Source of the DNA: Sipunculus nudus
Lineage: Eukaryota > Annelida > Sipuncula > Golfingiida > Sipunculidae
Assembly (NCBI GenBank): GCA_026874595.1
Contig: CM049309.1
Span: 52,178,079-52,242,078 of the forward strand
Direction: 5' to 3'
DNA: 64,000 nt
Part shown: positions 1-9,725 of the stretch, piece after piece
How positions within the stretch are numbered: position 1 is the first letter of the stretch
How the letters are laid out: the number at the start of each line of letters is the position of its first letter
Position numbers and translations under genes: made by a program
The notes under the pieces: model-generated
What the model saw: only the letters and a program-made list of their open reading frames with translations
What the model was told of the DNA's origin: nothing
The model's database searches: none

Positions 1-461
1 TAAACACAGGTCACGTGTGTCTGCAGATCATAACAAGTCCGCATGACCGGAGGTCTGATTGTGAGCCACAACAAGAGATGTTTCAGCCAGCAGGAACATG
101 TATTACATTTTTTGGGCCAAGTCAGTCATAACATCTAATGGACACGTGTTGTGACCGGGTTATACACTCGCTGTGTTTATGTTGACACCTGTGATTGCGC
201 CCGGTGCACTGTTTTTTTCGAGTGCAAAAACAGTGCACCGGGCGCAATCACAGGTGTCAACATAAACACAGCGAGTGTATAACCCGGTCACAACACGTGT
301 CCATTAGATGTTATGACTGACTTGGCCCAAAAAATGTAATACATGTTCGAGTAAGCAAACAGTTTCAGGGCAATATTTTGGCAGGTACAAATATATTTTA
401 AAAGAAAGAAGCTATTTTTTGTGTTATTCAACATGCTTTATAGGTGATTAGGCCCCTTTAA
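1..461 (-). mobile_element. L-family TIR mini-element, minus copy, cut by window edge
   Basis: Reverse complement of the element at 1569-2071. The left end (TTAAAGGGGCC on the minus strand) lies at 451-461, and the arms follow the same order: the AATCACCTATAAAGCATGTTG-type segment, GTTTGCTTACTC, then the CAGTGCAC-GGGCGC segment, then GCTGCTGGCTG. The far end lies beyond base 1. Unlike the other copy, its middle has been turned into a long perfect inverted repeat (94-348). No coding capacity. The superfamily is unassigned; the TTAA-containing ends resemble other TIR mini-elements (MITEs) in this window. Confidence 0.75.
94..348. repeat. Perfect 123-bp inverted repeat with 9-nt spacer
   Basis: Arms 94-216 and 226-348 are exact reverse complements; the spacer is 217-225. 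I checked the arms base by base. In the related copy at 1569-2071 the corresponding segment (from CAGTGCAC-GGGCGC onward) is present once, so the second arm was created by a local inverted duplication. The DNA could extrude as a cruciform, and a transcript would fold into a long perfect hairpin. Confidence 0.95.
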
Positions 462-1568
462 TGGACAACTTGACTCCAGGCACTGTCATTTGAATTGCTC
501 CTGATTTTAGGGGAAATGGGAAGAAACTGATAAAGTATGGGACAAATGTATGTTTTTGGCACCTCTTTTCTGACACATGCAAACAAAGGAAAACATAACC
601 TTATACTCATTTAGTGCACAGTTAATTCCATTTCTCAATAAAATCACACCCAAAAATAGGGATTCAAGCAGCTGTGCTTTGAATGAGCAATATTTACAGT
701 AATATATTTTCTTAGTTCTTCCAAGCACGTACATTGACAAATCATTCCTCTCATAAAGCCTCTCTAGTTATCTTATACTGTGCAATCTGGTACAGATGTG
801 TTAATGGTCAGGTCATGTCTGAGGGATGCCTTTTACAGGGGGCTGCAGTGCTGGGATAGACATGTCTCTGATTACAGAGCAGATTTGAATACAGAGTGCA
901 TCATCTGAGCCCAAGGGAAAAATAACTTGTCAGATACTTGAAATTAGCCTTTGTGACTGGGATATGCTTTCACAGACAGTTTATGTCAGGTTACATATTA
1001 CAGGAAACCCAGCATATCTGGTTCTGTGATTTTTATCAATTTTTTTAGACTGGCAACTTTTTTCTTAAGATAAACATTTCTTAAAGTTTTAAAAGCATTT
1101 ACTTTTCTCACTAAATTCATTTGAAAGATGGTGATATCTTATTTTCAAGCAGATATTGTTGGATTTTTTAGACTTATTGGCGTAAACTTTTAGCCAGTTC
1201 CTTATATAACCAGACTATTGTTTATGTGGAAAATATGTTAAATTTAGAATTCCTCAGTTATAGATCCTTAATTTACAGGGTTCATAATACTTTGTTATGT
1301 TCACATTTCCTCATTTCAGAAAATAGTACCAGTCTTTGAAATATTCACATTTCCAATAGAAAGACATAAATCTAGTTTTGCCTTTCCACAGGAAAATTTG
1401 CCTTTCCACTATAGATGCATCCTATCATCTTATCAAAATTTCAGTCAATGACTTCTGTTTTGACATTTCTGAGGAACGATCAACCTGCATCCTAATGGCA
1501 ACACCTGGCAGTCTATTTGTTATGTACTTTGTGAACAAGAACCTTACAAAATTAGAATGGGGTCAGGC
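462..1568. other. Unannotated AT-rich DNA
   Basis: I see no coding signal, RNA gene or clear repeat end here. Two short TGCCTTTCCAC-like direct repeats occur near 1378-1410. Confidence 0.5.
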
Positions 1569-2071
1569 TTAAAGGGGCCCAATCACCTATAAAGCATGTT
1601 GAACTAACACGAAAAATAGCTTCTTCCCTTTAAAATGAATTGATACCTACCAAACTTTTGCCCTGAAACCGTTTGCTTACTCCGGTTGACGAGTTTTAAA
1701 AACAGTGCACTGGGCGCGATCACAGGTGTAAACAAAAACACAGCGTATGCATCGCAGGGCTACAAAAAGTGTCATTCTGGAGATTTTAGGACTCCTTGGC
1801 CGAAAAAATTGAAATCACGTTGCTGCTGGCTGAAAAATCACGTGTTGCAGCTCAAAATCGGACCTCCGACACGCGGGATTATTTTGGTAAACAAACACAC
1901 GTGGACTTTGTTTATCAACACGCAGAGCCATAACAAGTGCTAAACCGCCGTATGCGAGGTACTTAGCCTATGTGCTAGGATGTTTTTGCTGGAAAACTTT
2001 TGTATAAAGGAAAACTGAACTATTAGTGTGGAAGAGTAGGCAAAATATTACTCCTGATTATGTCCCTTTAA
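1569..2071 (+). mobile_element. L-family TIR mini-element, about 503 bp
   Basis: Starts TTAAAGGGGCCCAATCACC and ends ATTATGTCCCTTTAA, so the termini are imperfect inverted repeats (TTAAAGGGRC plus an AATCA-like block). It contains the GTTTGCTTACTC, AACAGTGCACTGGGCGC and GCTGCTGGCTG landmarks shared with 1-461, 13577-13900 and 61090-61312. No ORF fits a transposase, so it is a non-autonomous element. The target-site duplication is uncertain. Confidence 0.7.
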
Positions 2072-2164
2072 GACTCATACTCAGCTCTATTATCGATCTG
2101 CTGCTTAAATAATGCAAATCACAGAGCTATATGATGTCATTAGTGATGCAAAGCCATAATAGCG

Positions 2165-2365
2165 TAGGGTACCTGGGTTAAGCTTGGGGTTTCCAAGTTA
2201 CCACTTCGCAAGGGAAAATTTTGTTTTTGTGTATTTTTCATTATTTGAGATGTGGGGAACATCTGAAAGTTCACCTTCCCAACAGATTGGTACAAAATAA
2301 AAAATGCCTTTCCGTTTATCTGTTTGCCTGTCTGAGACAGGTGGAAAGGTGTTAGTAAGATCCCT
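2165..2365 (+). mobile_element. P-family hAT-like mini-element, degraded copy
   Basis: The segment with TTTTTCATTATTTGAGATG, GGGGAACATCTGAAAGTTC and TGGTACAAAATAAAAAATG is the reverse complement of 18098-18235. Its right edge (GTGTTAGTAAGATCCCTAC) matches the mutated terminal repeat of the better copy at 18078-18318. The left boundary is approximate. Confidence 0.6.
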
Positions 2366-2454
2366 ACTTTACAACAGACAACTTTTCATTTTCAAAGAAT
2401 GTGTGCAAACAGCTTTATGGAAATTGATGCGCATGGCTAAAGGTATCATAATTG

Positions 2455-2631
2455 TACCCGCCAGAACAGTTTTGCAGATACTGTTTTCAGCTGAGTTCTG
2501 CCACTGCTGCTTTTGTCTCTTGAGAACTCCTCTGAGCTCCAGACCCCAGACCAAGAGTTCTGAAACCCATCATATATTGCATCACATGTGAACCCATGCC
2601 TAACAAAGATTGGTTGCACCACCACCACTGG
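2455..2631 (+). mobile_element. A-like element, 5' fragment
   Basis: GCCAGAACAGTTTTGCAGATACTG followed by the GAACTCCTCTGAG block matches the starts of A3 (about 18525) and A4 (about 44466) and the segment at 48070. It stops exactly where element C1 begins with TTTTTAGCG, so C1 probably inserted here. No continuation is seen after C1. Confidence 0.5.
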
Positions 2632-3414
2632 TTTTTAGCGAACCTGTGAGCTTATGCGATGGCGCAGCGTCGTCCGTCCATCGTCCGCCGTCCAGGGCTG
2701 GCTTTCCGCCTTCCATGGCTGTAAGTCAGAAACTGTCGGAGCTAGCAGCTCCAAATTACATGTAAGAATTCTTCACATGTGAAACTTGGTGCCCTGGAGC
2801 TTATTATTGGGTATCTGCATTAATTTAGATTTTACAGAGAAAAAGATTAAAAACCTTTAAAAACCTTCTTCTCTGAAACTGTCCAGCCAAATTGTCCAAT
2901 ATTTCACAGAAATGATCCCTGGAACAATCTCTCTCAAGTTTGTTCGAATAGTTCCAGTTCGGAGATTTTTGGTCAAGTTACAGGAGGTTGAACTTAGTCA
3001 TCTGTCCAAAAAAGCACACTAAAATTAAAATCTCAGAAACAGCTAGAGCTATAATGACCAAATTTTATACGAATGTTTGTCACATATGTCATATCTGATT
3101 TTGAGGTATTGGTGGTGCCACCTACATTGATGTGTTTTTTACACTGGTTATACACTGATTTATGATGAAACTGTTAAGCTGATTGGTTTAAACTTTACAA
3201 GAATTATTCTATGGTAGGGTTCTGCCAGTTTTATAAGAATAGATACAGTTTTATAAAAGCATTGTAGCCAATTGAAAAAGGCTTTCTGTATTTGAAAACA
3301 GATTTGACTGCATGCTGAGTTTCAGCAGCTAAGTCAAGAGGTCACTCAGTACAAACAGGTGGGGTCCAGACATCACCATGGCAACTGACCTGGCTCTTGG
3401 GGGTGTCTAGACAA

Positions 3415-3457
3415 TGTATCTAGACGTCTAGACACAGCGATTAGACGTCTAGATACA
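3415..3457. repeat. Short perfect hairpin with doubled AGACGTCT
   Basis: TGTATCTAGACGTCTA (3415-3430) and its exact reverse complement (3442-3457) flank an 11-nt loop. The stem extends a few more bases outward with one mismatch. Each arm itself contains the palindrome TAGACGTCTA. It sits in C1 just before A1. Confidence 0.9.
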
Positions 3458-3479
3458 ATGTTTAGATGCAGAATTCCCA

Positions 3480-4604
3480 GATTATTGGAACTATATCTTT
3501 CAGCTGTTTGAAATAACTTGGTTTGCATTTTAAGCGAATCGAGTTTATCATCAGGTCACATTTGAACTGCTGCGCCCTCATTTTTGGTTGACCTCTGACC
3601 TTTCCTTGCTGCCCAGCATCCATTTGTGTGTCTGTTTCCACACATAAACCCACATATCTCGGGAACCGTTTGACCAATCAGGCTAAAAATTTTGCACAAA
3701 TGTAGCCCTTTGATAGCTTTATAACATACACTAAAAATGGTGGCGCCACCTACAACCATTTTTGCACAGCGTCCATCTGTTCATCTGCCTTGGGATAATA
3801 TTACTCATATCTCAGCAGTGGTTTGACTTATCCACCTGAAATTTTGCAGGTGCATACATCAAGGACAGCTTACTTGATTTTATGACAGGTGGCGCCACCT
3901 ACATTCACATTTACTCTGCAAACATCCAAGCTCATATCTCGGGAAGAGTTTGACCGATTGGGCCAAAATTTTGCATGTGTATAGATCTTACATAGCTCTT
4001 CATCATAGGCAAAACTGGTGGTGCCACCTGCAACCATTTATGCACAGCATCCATCTGTTCATCTGCTTTAGGTTAAAATCACTCATATCTCAGCAGTGGT
4101 TTGACTTTTCCACCTGAAATTTTGCAGGTATTTTACATCTGTGACAGCTTTTTCGATTTTATGACAGGTGTCGCCACCTACATCAGATTTACTCTGCAGA
4201 CATCCAAGCTCATATCTCAGGAACCGTTTGACTGATTGGGCCAAAATTTTTCATGTTTATAGATCTCACATAGCTCTTCATCATAGGCAAAACTGGTGGC
4301 GCCACCTGCAACCATTTATGCACAGCATCCATCTGTTCATCTGCCTTTGGATGAAATTACTCATATCTCAGCAGTGGTTTGACTTGTCCACCAGAAATTT
4401 TGCAGGTTTATACATCCTGGACAATTTTCTCGATTTTATGACAGGAGGCACCACCTACATTCACGTTTAAGCTGCAGACATCCATGCTAATATGCAACAC
4501 ACCACGCTCTATTCCCCTTGCCACTTAATCCATGCCTCACTTCACCCTTCCCACTCTGATTTCTGCGGATACACATATTGGCTTGTCGACTACCCATATT
4601 CTGG
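3480..4604 (+). mobile_element. A1: Helitron-like element with 278-bp tandem core
   Basis: Opens with the TTGACCTCTGACC and GTCTGTTTCCACACATAAACC blocks, then alternates two monomer types. GGTGGCGCCACC-type centres fall at 3888, 4016, about 4166, 4295 and about 4444, giving a 278-bp higher-order period of two unequal halves (about 128 and 150 bp). The 3' end is the shared block ending CTACCCATATTCTGG, a mutated form of the CTAG end in other copies. The 5' edge is approximate. Confidence 0.65.
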
Positions 4605-4778
4605 TTTTAAAATGTCCTAGTCCGAAACTTGCAGGTCAGAAACGTCCATTTTGCTGAAATCATAATGACTAAGGTAGATATGCAGGACTTAGGAGGATCA
4701 ATATTAAATTTTAAAAATAAACCTCCATTCATACTCCTAAACTTTGCACAGGTTCGCATTAGGCCTGTAGGCCTTGTT

Positions 4779-5050
4779 ATATGCCCATCTGACGAGACGT
4801 ATTTTGGGATTCCCACAGTTCCTCTGTCTGTCTGTCCGTTAACTTTAAGAGTCTCCCGATAACCGGCACTTTAATGGATTTTCATGGAACTCACCATAAC
4901 TACTTTCCAATAGATTACGTCGCCCAAGTTTGATTATGGGTGAAACCAACGCATATTAAATAAGGTCAGGGGTCACTAGGCTTCTCTGTGTTGTCTCTAC
5001 CATAGCTCATAGGGAATATGATGGATTTTGATCAAACAGAGAGCAGAAAT
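4779..5050 (+). mobile_element. F1: GTCCGTTAAC-seeded element, partial
   Basis: ATGCCCATCTGACGAGACGTATT, a CTGTCTGTCTGTCCGTTAAC seed, then GATGGATTTTCA and AACTCACCATAACTAC blocks and AATAAGGTCAGGGGTC. The same order appears at 14948-15215. It abuts the 3' end of C1 directly. No coding capacity; the 3' end is not defined. Confidence 0.55.
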
Positions 5051-5206
5051 ATTAATTTCATACTTTTTTCATTATAAAATTTTTCCTCTCAGTGTTTATA
5101 CTTTTTGGGTCAGTGTGATATGTAAATGTGATAATTAATGTTAGCACTGAATCCAGCATAGCATATCAAGCAGAGTAGAAAATCTTGAATAGGCAAATTT
5201 AAATTC

Positions 5207-5383
5207 AAGATAGAACCCCGCCTTATGACAAGCCCACAGTGACAATGCAATCATCCCACACCTACAATTATAACTAATTTTCTTGATTCTGAATATATGA
5301 TCCCAGTAACAAATATGACCAGCCCCAAAATAACAAGCACTTTGGTCAGTCCCCAAGGTGGTTGTAATTGTATGGTTCTACTG
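5207..5383 (+). mobile_element. Mariner-type mini-element, degraded (J-like)
   Basis: The right end GGTTCTACTG is followed by TA; the left end AGAACCCCGCC is its decayed inverted partner. The internal text (AACCCCGCCTTATGACAAG, CAAGGTGGTTGTAATTG) is of the 'accelerated inverted ends around GGTGGTC' type seen at 8836-9003 and 26801-26977. No ORF. Confidence 0.45.
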
Positions 5384-5471
5384 TACCATTTAGGTAAAAA
5401 AGTAAAGGTAGTGGGGGTTTAAAGTCTGATATCACCGACAATGTCAGTCTCATCTGACTTAATTTTACACT

Positions 5472-5730
5472 TCATGGTCTTTCGGGCCTGTTCATTCTTT
5501 TACTTTTATTTCTCAGCTCCCTGGGGAGCATACACCAAGCAGCCACAAACGACGCTAGGTTATTCATTCTATATTTGCCTGACACCCATGTTTTGAACAG
5601 TACCCATTCACTCCTGGGTGAAGAGTGCACCCTTGTGGTAAAGACTTTGGCTTGAAGTCTTAGCATAGAAAGCGGTCAGATTGGGACACGAACCCATGTA
5701 GTATGGATGAGACAAGCTAACACATTACCT
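5472..5730 (-). mobile_element. tRNA-derived SINE remnant, minus strand
   Basis: On the minus strand a box B-like GGGTTCGTGTCCC is followed by a block reading CACCCAGGAGTGAATGGG and a CTCCCCAGGGAGCTGAG hairpin-like block, a body I associate with invertebrate SINEs. The long minus reading frame across it is incidental. The 5' half of the tRNA head is too degraded to fold confidently. Target-site duplications were not established. Confidence 0.5.
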
Positions 5731-6107
5731 TTCCTTCATTATATTAGCAGGAGGTATTTTTTTGTCTTGGTTACTTAGTTGGTTTGACTTTTACCAGTTT
5801 TACCTTAAGAATTTGCGTCTGGATTTTGATGAAATTCCAAGGATGGTTAAGCGACAATCCATACAATGTTTTAGTTAATACATATTCCTGTAATATGATT
5901 TTATATAAAGGATCCTTTACCATCTTCAGATAGGACAGTTTGTATTCCCCCTTTTTTCAAGCTCACAGAGCTCACTGAGTCAGATGTATTAATTGGTGAA
6001 TTGTGGCACACATTTCTCTGGACTTGCTTTTGTTTATTTCCTGCTCACCAGTCATCAGTTAATTGATTAATTGTATCCACCAAAAGAGAGTTATGTGGAT
6101 GCTGTGT
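5731..6107. other. Unannotated spacer
   Basis: No gene or defined repeat end is visible. Confidence 0.4.
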
Positions 6108-6835
6108 TTTCAGTTGCATGCTACCTGCCGCCTCTGCCGCATAGGTTTCCGGTGAACTTCACTGTAACCACTAGGCAGAATTTTTTAAAATTCCAAATTA
6201 CGATCAGGTCACAAGTGAAATGCTGCGCTCTCATTTTTGGTTGACCTCTTGACCTTTCCTCTCTGCCCAGCATCCATCTGTGCGTCTGTTTCCACACATA
6301 AACCCACATATCTAGGGAGCCGCTTTGGGTTAAAAGCACTTCTATCTTTGCAGTGGTTGGACTTATCCACCTGAAATTTTTAGATTTTATGACAGGTGGC
6401 ACCACTTACTTTCACGTTTTTGCTGCAGACATCCAAGCTTATATCTTGGGAACTGTTTGACCGATTTGGCCAAAATTTTGCATGTATATAGATCTCACAT
6501 AGCTCTTAAATATCATACACAAACTGATGGTGCCACCTGCAACCATTTTTGCACAGCGTGCATCTGTTCCTTTGCCTTGGGTTAAAATCACTCATATCTC
6601 GGCAGTGGTTTGACTAATCCACCTGAAATTTTGCATGTGTATACATCTTGGATAGTTTCTCATTCAAATAACAGGTGGCACCACCTACAATCATGTTTAC
6701 ATGGTAGACATCCATCCTAACATGTAACACATGTAACTTTATTTCCCCTTGCCACTCAATCCATGCCTCACTTCACCCGTCCTACTCTGATTTTGGGGGA
6801 TACTCGTAGTCACTTGTCGACTACCCGTACTCTAG
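6108..6835 (+). mobile_element. A2: short Helitron-like A copy
   Basis: Starts near the CCGCCTCTGCCGCATAGGTTTCC block and carries fewer core monomers than A1 (GGTGGCACCAC at about 6396, GGTGCCACC at about 6529, GGTGGCACCACC at about 6674). The 3' end is the clearest in the window: GTAGTC-ACTTGTC-GACTAC (6 bp stem) then CCGTACTCTAG and a T-rich flank. Hairpin plus CTRR is the canonical Helitron 3' end. Confidence 0.7.
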
Positions 6836-7875
6836 TTTATTAATGTCATGTTCATACCCCTGTATGTTGTAAAATGGAAAAAGGAGGTGCCAGCTATTCA
6901 AAAGTTTAAATATATGATGTAAAGAATGAAAAATTAAGACCTTTAAAGGTGGTCGTTTTTTTGAGGTGGTCGCAATAGCGGAGTGATCATAATGTGAATT
7001 TTTACTGAACCTCCTAAGGGGGAACAGCAATATGAAAAAAAAATACATTGTGTGATTGAGGTTATTAAGCATGAAATTATAGAATTGTTCACACTTTTTA
7101 TGCAATTTAATATAAATAGACCATTTAAGTCTGAAGACATACTGAAAGATATGTTTTCCTCATACCACTCTTATTTAATTACTCATGGCATTACCTGTAT
7201 ATTTAATATTACATCATCATGGCAGATGCGAATCACATTAAAAGATTTGTACTGGACATCTGACAGCTCATAATTTTGCCAAAAAGCTTTCAAAAACAGC
7301 CTGTGTTATGCTTTTATCTGAGAAGATGACTTCCACAGACATCTAACAGCAGACACAAGCCATAGAACTTTCTTTAAAAGGAATGACATGCAGGATGTCA
7401 CAATGTAATCCAGTGCTTAGCTATAATTACCTAGGTGCATTAACGGGTGCCATGATTGAGTTACCTGGAATTATATCAGCGTAAGTGATATGACATATTT
7501 ATTAAAGTATCCTCTCACCCCTGTACACTTACACATCCATGCCCTGCTCCAGGCTGCTGTTTGATCATTGAACATGTGACTGTTACATTGATTTTACACA
7601 ACTACACTCACAGGTATATAACTTAATATGCTCCAGTATCAGTCAAAGGAAAGACATTCACTATGGGCTTAATTTGAACATACACTCATAAAAAAACCCT
7701 TTACGATTCTATAAAAAATCCTTATTATTATTAAAATTTTAGGAAACACTTATGATATTAAAAGTTGTGGTATAATATATATAAGTGATTGAAAAGCCAT
7801 AGATGACATTCAGGAAATTAAAGGTAATAAAATTTGATTTGATTTACTGTCAGTCTGCCAGTTTCAGTATCAGTG

Positions 7876-7878
<3 letters not shown>
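6836..7878. other. Mostly unannotated, with a J-like scrap
   Basis: AGGTGGTCG repeated at 6948-6975 resembles the interior of the J mini-elements. Otherwise AT-rich with no coding signal. Confidence 0.4.

Positions 7879-7913
<35 letters not shown>
7879..7913. repeat. (TA)n microsatellite
   Basis: Uninterrupted alternating TA. Confidence 0.95.
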
Positions 7914-7918
<5 letters not shown>

Positions 7919-8749
7919 GTTCTCTATATACACACACACCTATGGGCATTAATGTTGCTGCCCTAGGCTATATACAGAGAGATCAATATTCGTAGTGGCA
8001 CCTTTCATGTGGTGTGACATCATTGTCCTCTGTGCATGACATCATTCATGTCATGTTATTGCGCTTAATGGGTGACCATCAGCACATGATATAAGTCCTT
8101 GTGATAAACATTATGCTACCAAACCTTATAAAACACTCACCAAAAGCAAAATTATTTTAGCAGGGGTATACACCAAAATGAAATCACTGATATGTCAAAT
8201 TTCAATAACATCTGTAATAAAATTCTTGAGGTATATTGTAGGTACACACAAAAAAAAACACACAATCAACAGAAACAATAACCTTTGCTTTGCACAAGGT
8301 TAATATTAAACTTACTCTGAAATGATTTCCCAGTTTATACCAAAAACTGCAGTAGTGACTTAGCAATCATTGTGTTTATCAGTAACTGCACCAGCAGTAA
8401 TTAAATGAAGTGGCTGAAAAAATATTTGCTGAAACTTTCTTGTAAAAAGTCAGTTCAAATTTAAAAGATACTTGATACCATCAACTAATAATAGAATTTT
8501 CACAGTCTGAAAGTAAAGTTTTGTGTCTTTTTTTGAAAGTTTCCTAACAGGTTTCAAACAGGGCTGATATGTTTATTTCTAGATAAATATGTGCATTATT
8601 CCAGATCTATCTTTGAAGGCTCTTGAAAGTGTTTCCTTTCCTTTTTCCTTCACCTTTGAAATTCTTGAAAAGTGTTGAAGCAAAAGATGACATACCTGTA
8701 GATCATTTTCGTGATTCTTCACAAAAAATGCACACCAGTATATTCTTCT
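7914..8749. other. Unannotated AT-rich DNA
   Basis: I see no gene, RNA or repeat boundary. Confidence 0.4.

Positions 8750-8831
<82 letters not shown>
8750..8831. repeat. (AT)n microsatellite, one interruption
   Basis: Alternating AT broken by AAAT near 8777. Tyr-Ile reading frames across it are artefacts of the repeat. Confidence 0.95.
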
Positions 8832-8833
<2 letters not shown>

Positions 8834-8835
8834 AG

Positions 8836-9003
8836 TTGAACCCAACCTTGCAACAACCCTGCAAAATGGAACATCCCACATTTTCCACCACATTTCTTGG
8901 TCCCAAATTTATGATCCATTTATCTTAGAATTTCACAAATATGACCATCTCCAATTATGACCAATTTGAGCAGTCTGCAAGTTGGTCTTAATTGTGGGGT
9001 TCC
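8836..9003 (+). mobile_element. J-like mini-element, degraded
   Basis: GAACCCAACCTTGCAAC at the left and GTTGGTCTTAATTGTGGGGTTCC at the right are imperfect inverted ends of the 'gAACCCC' type. It lies directly beside the (AT)n tract. Confidence 0.4.
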
Positions 9004-9109
9004 ATTTAATTTTAGAATCAATAGTATTAAATATTTTGTAAGGCATGTTAATCTTCTATTTCTGAATAAACCAGTGTTAAATATTTTCATTATGTACACA
9101 TCCCTGTGG

Positions 9110-9650
9110 AAGAGAATTTAGAACTAGCAGAGCTGGTTCCCATGGGTGAGTTATCTACAGCACACAGTTTAGCCGCAAGCCTTTAGTAAATCATGCTAGC
9201 AGCAGTCCCTTTTAAAGCACTGTTGCAATCCTAATGCTAATTGATTAAGCTTTAATTGAGACAAGGGTGTTTCACACATCAGACTTGGCCACCTGACAGG
9301 CGATAAAACCTGTCCCATTCATGTTCATTAATATTTCCCAGTCTAATTCCCATTTGCTCAACCAGCAATCACTGTAATGATTAGATACCGTTAATAATTC
9401 ACAAACCTCCATCCACAATAAGTTAAAACCCTGTTTCATCTGGGAAATATTTGTGCTGTGTTAGTTAGGGCCCGGACAGGCAAAATAAAAATGAAAATTA
9501 AGAGCATTAAACATTAATCTTCACCACAATTACAGTGATACAATGAAAGAGGTCTTTAATATTAAGGGCTCATTGCAATGATCATGATAGAGCTATTTAT
9601 TTTAAGGTTATCTGACTCTTCTTGTTACTGTGAGTAGAGGTACAGGGTCA
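9110..9650. promoter_or_regulatory. Candidate conserved enhancer-like block
   Basis: Repeat-free stretch with dense developmental transcription-factor-like words: TAATTG/TGATTAAG homeodomain cores near 9236-9256, the E-box CACCTG at about 9291, TAATGATTAG at about 9374 and a MEF2-like CTATTTATTT at about 9592. This texture is typical of conserved non-coding elements. It is a judgement of texture, not of conservation, which needs alignment. Confidence 0.25.
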
Positions 9651-9725
9651 TAAAAGTCAGAGCAATAAAGCAATAACAAATGTAAAAAAAACAAGGTGAA
9701 ATTCTTAAGTGTTTGAGCTGATGTA

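Larger units (their letters stand above)
2632..4778 (+). mobile_element. C1: Helentron-like non-autonomous element
   Basis: Begins TTTTTAGCGAACCTGTGAGC and ends with CACAGGTTCGC, then AGGCCTGTAGGCCT, then TGTT. The 5' GCGAACCTGTG and 3' CACAGGTTCGC are exact 11-bp subterminal inverted repeats, and the terminal AGGCCT-GT-AGGCCT can form a hairpin. A GTCGTCCGTCC seed follows the 5' end, then degenerate monomers with GGTGGTGCCACC. The region 3480-4604 belongs to family A and is read as nested. Assignment to HINE-type elements rests on architecture only. Confidence 0.7.

Noticed and set aside
8579-8906. Open frames rich in Tyr-Ile
   Set aside because: They are translations of an (AT)n microsatellite; the same holds at 49797-50085 and 62053-62307.
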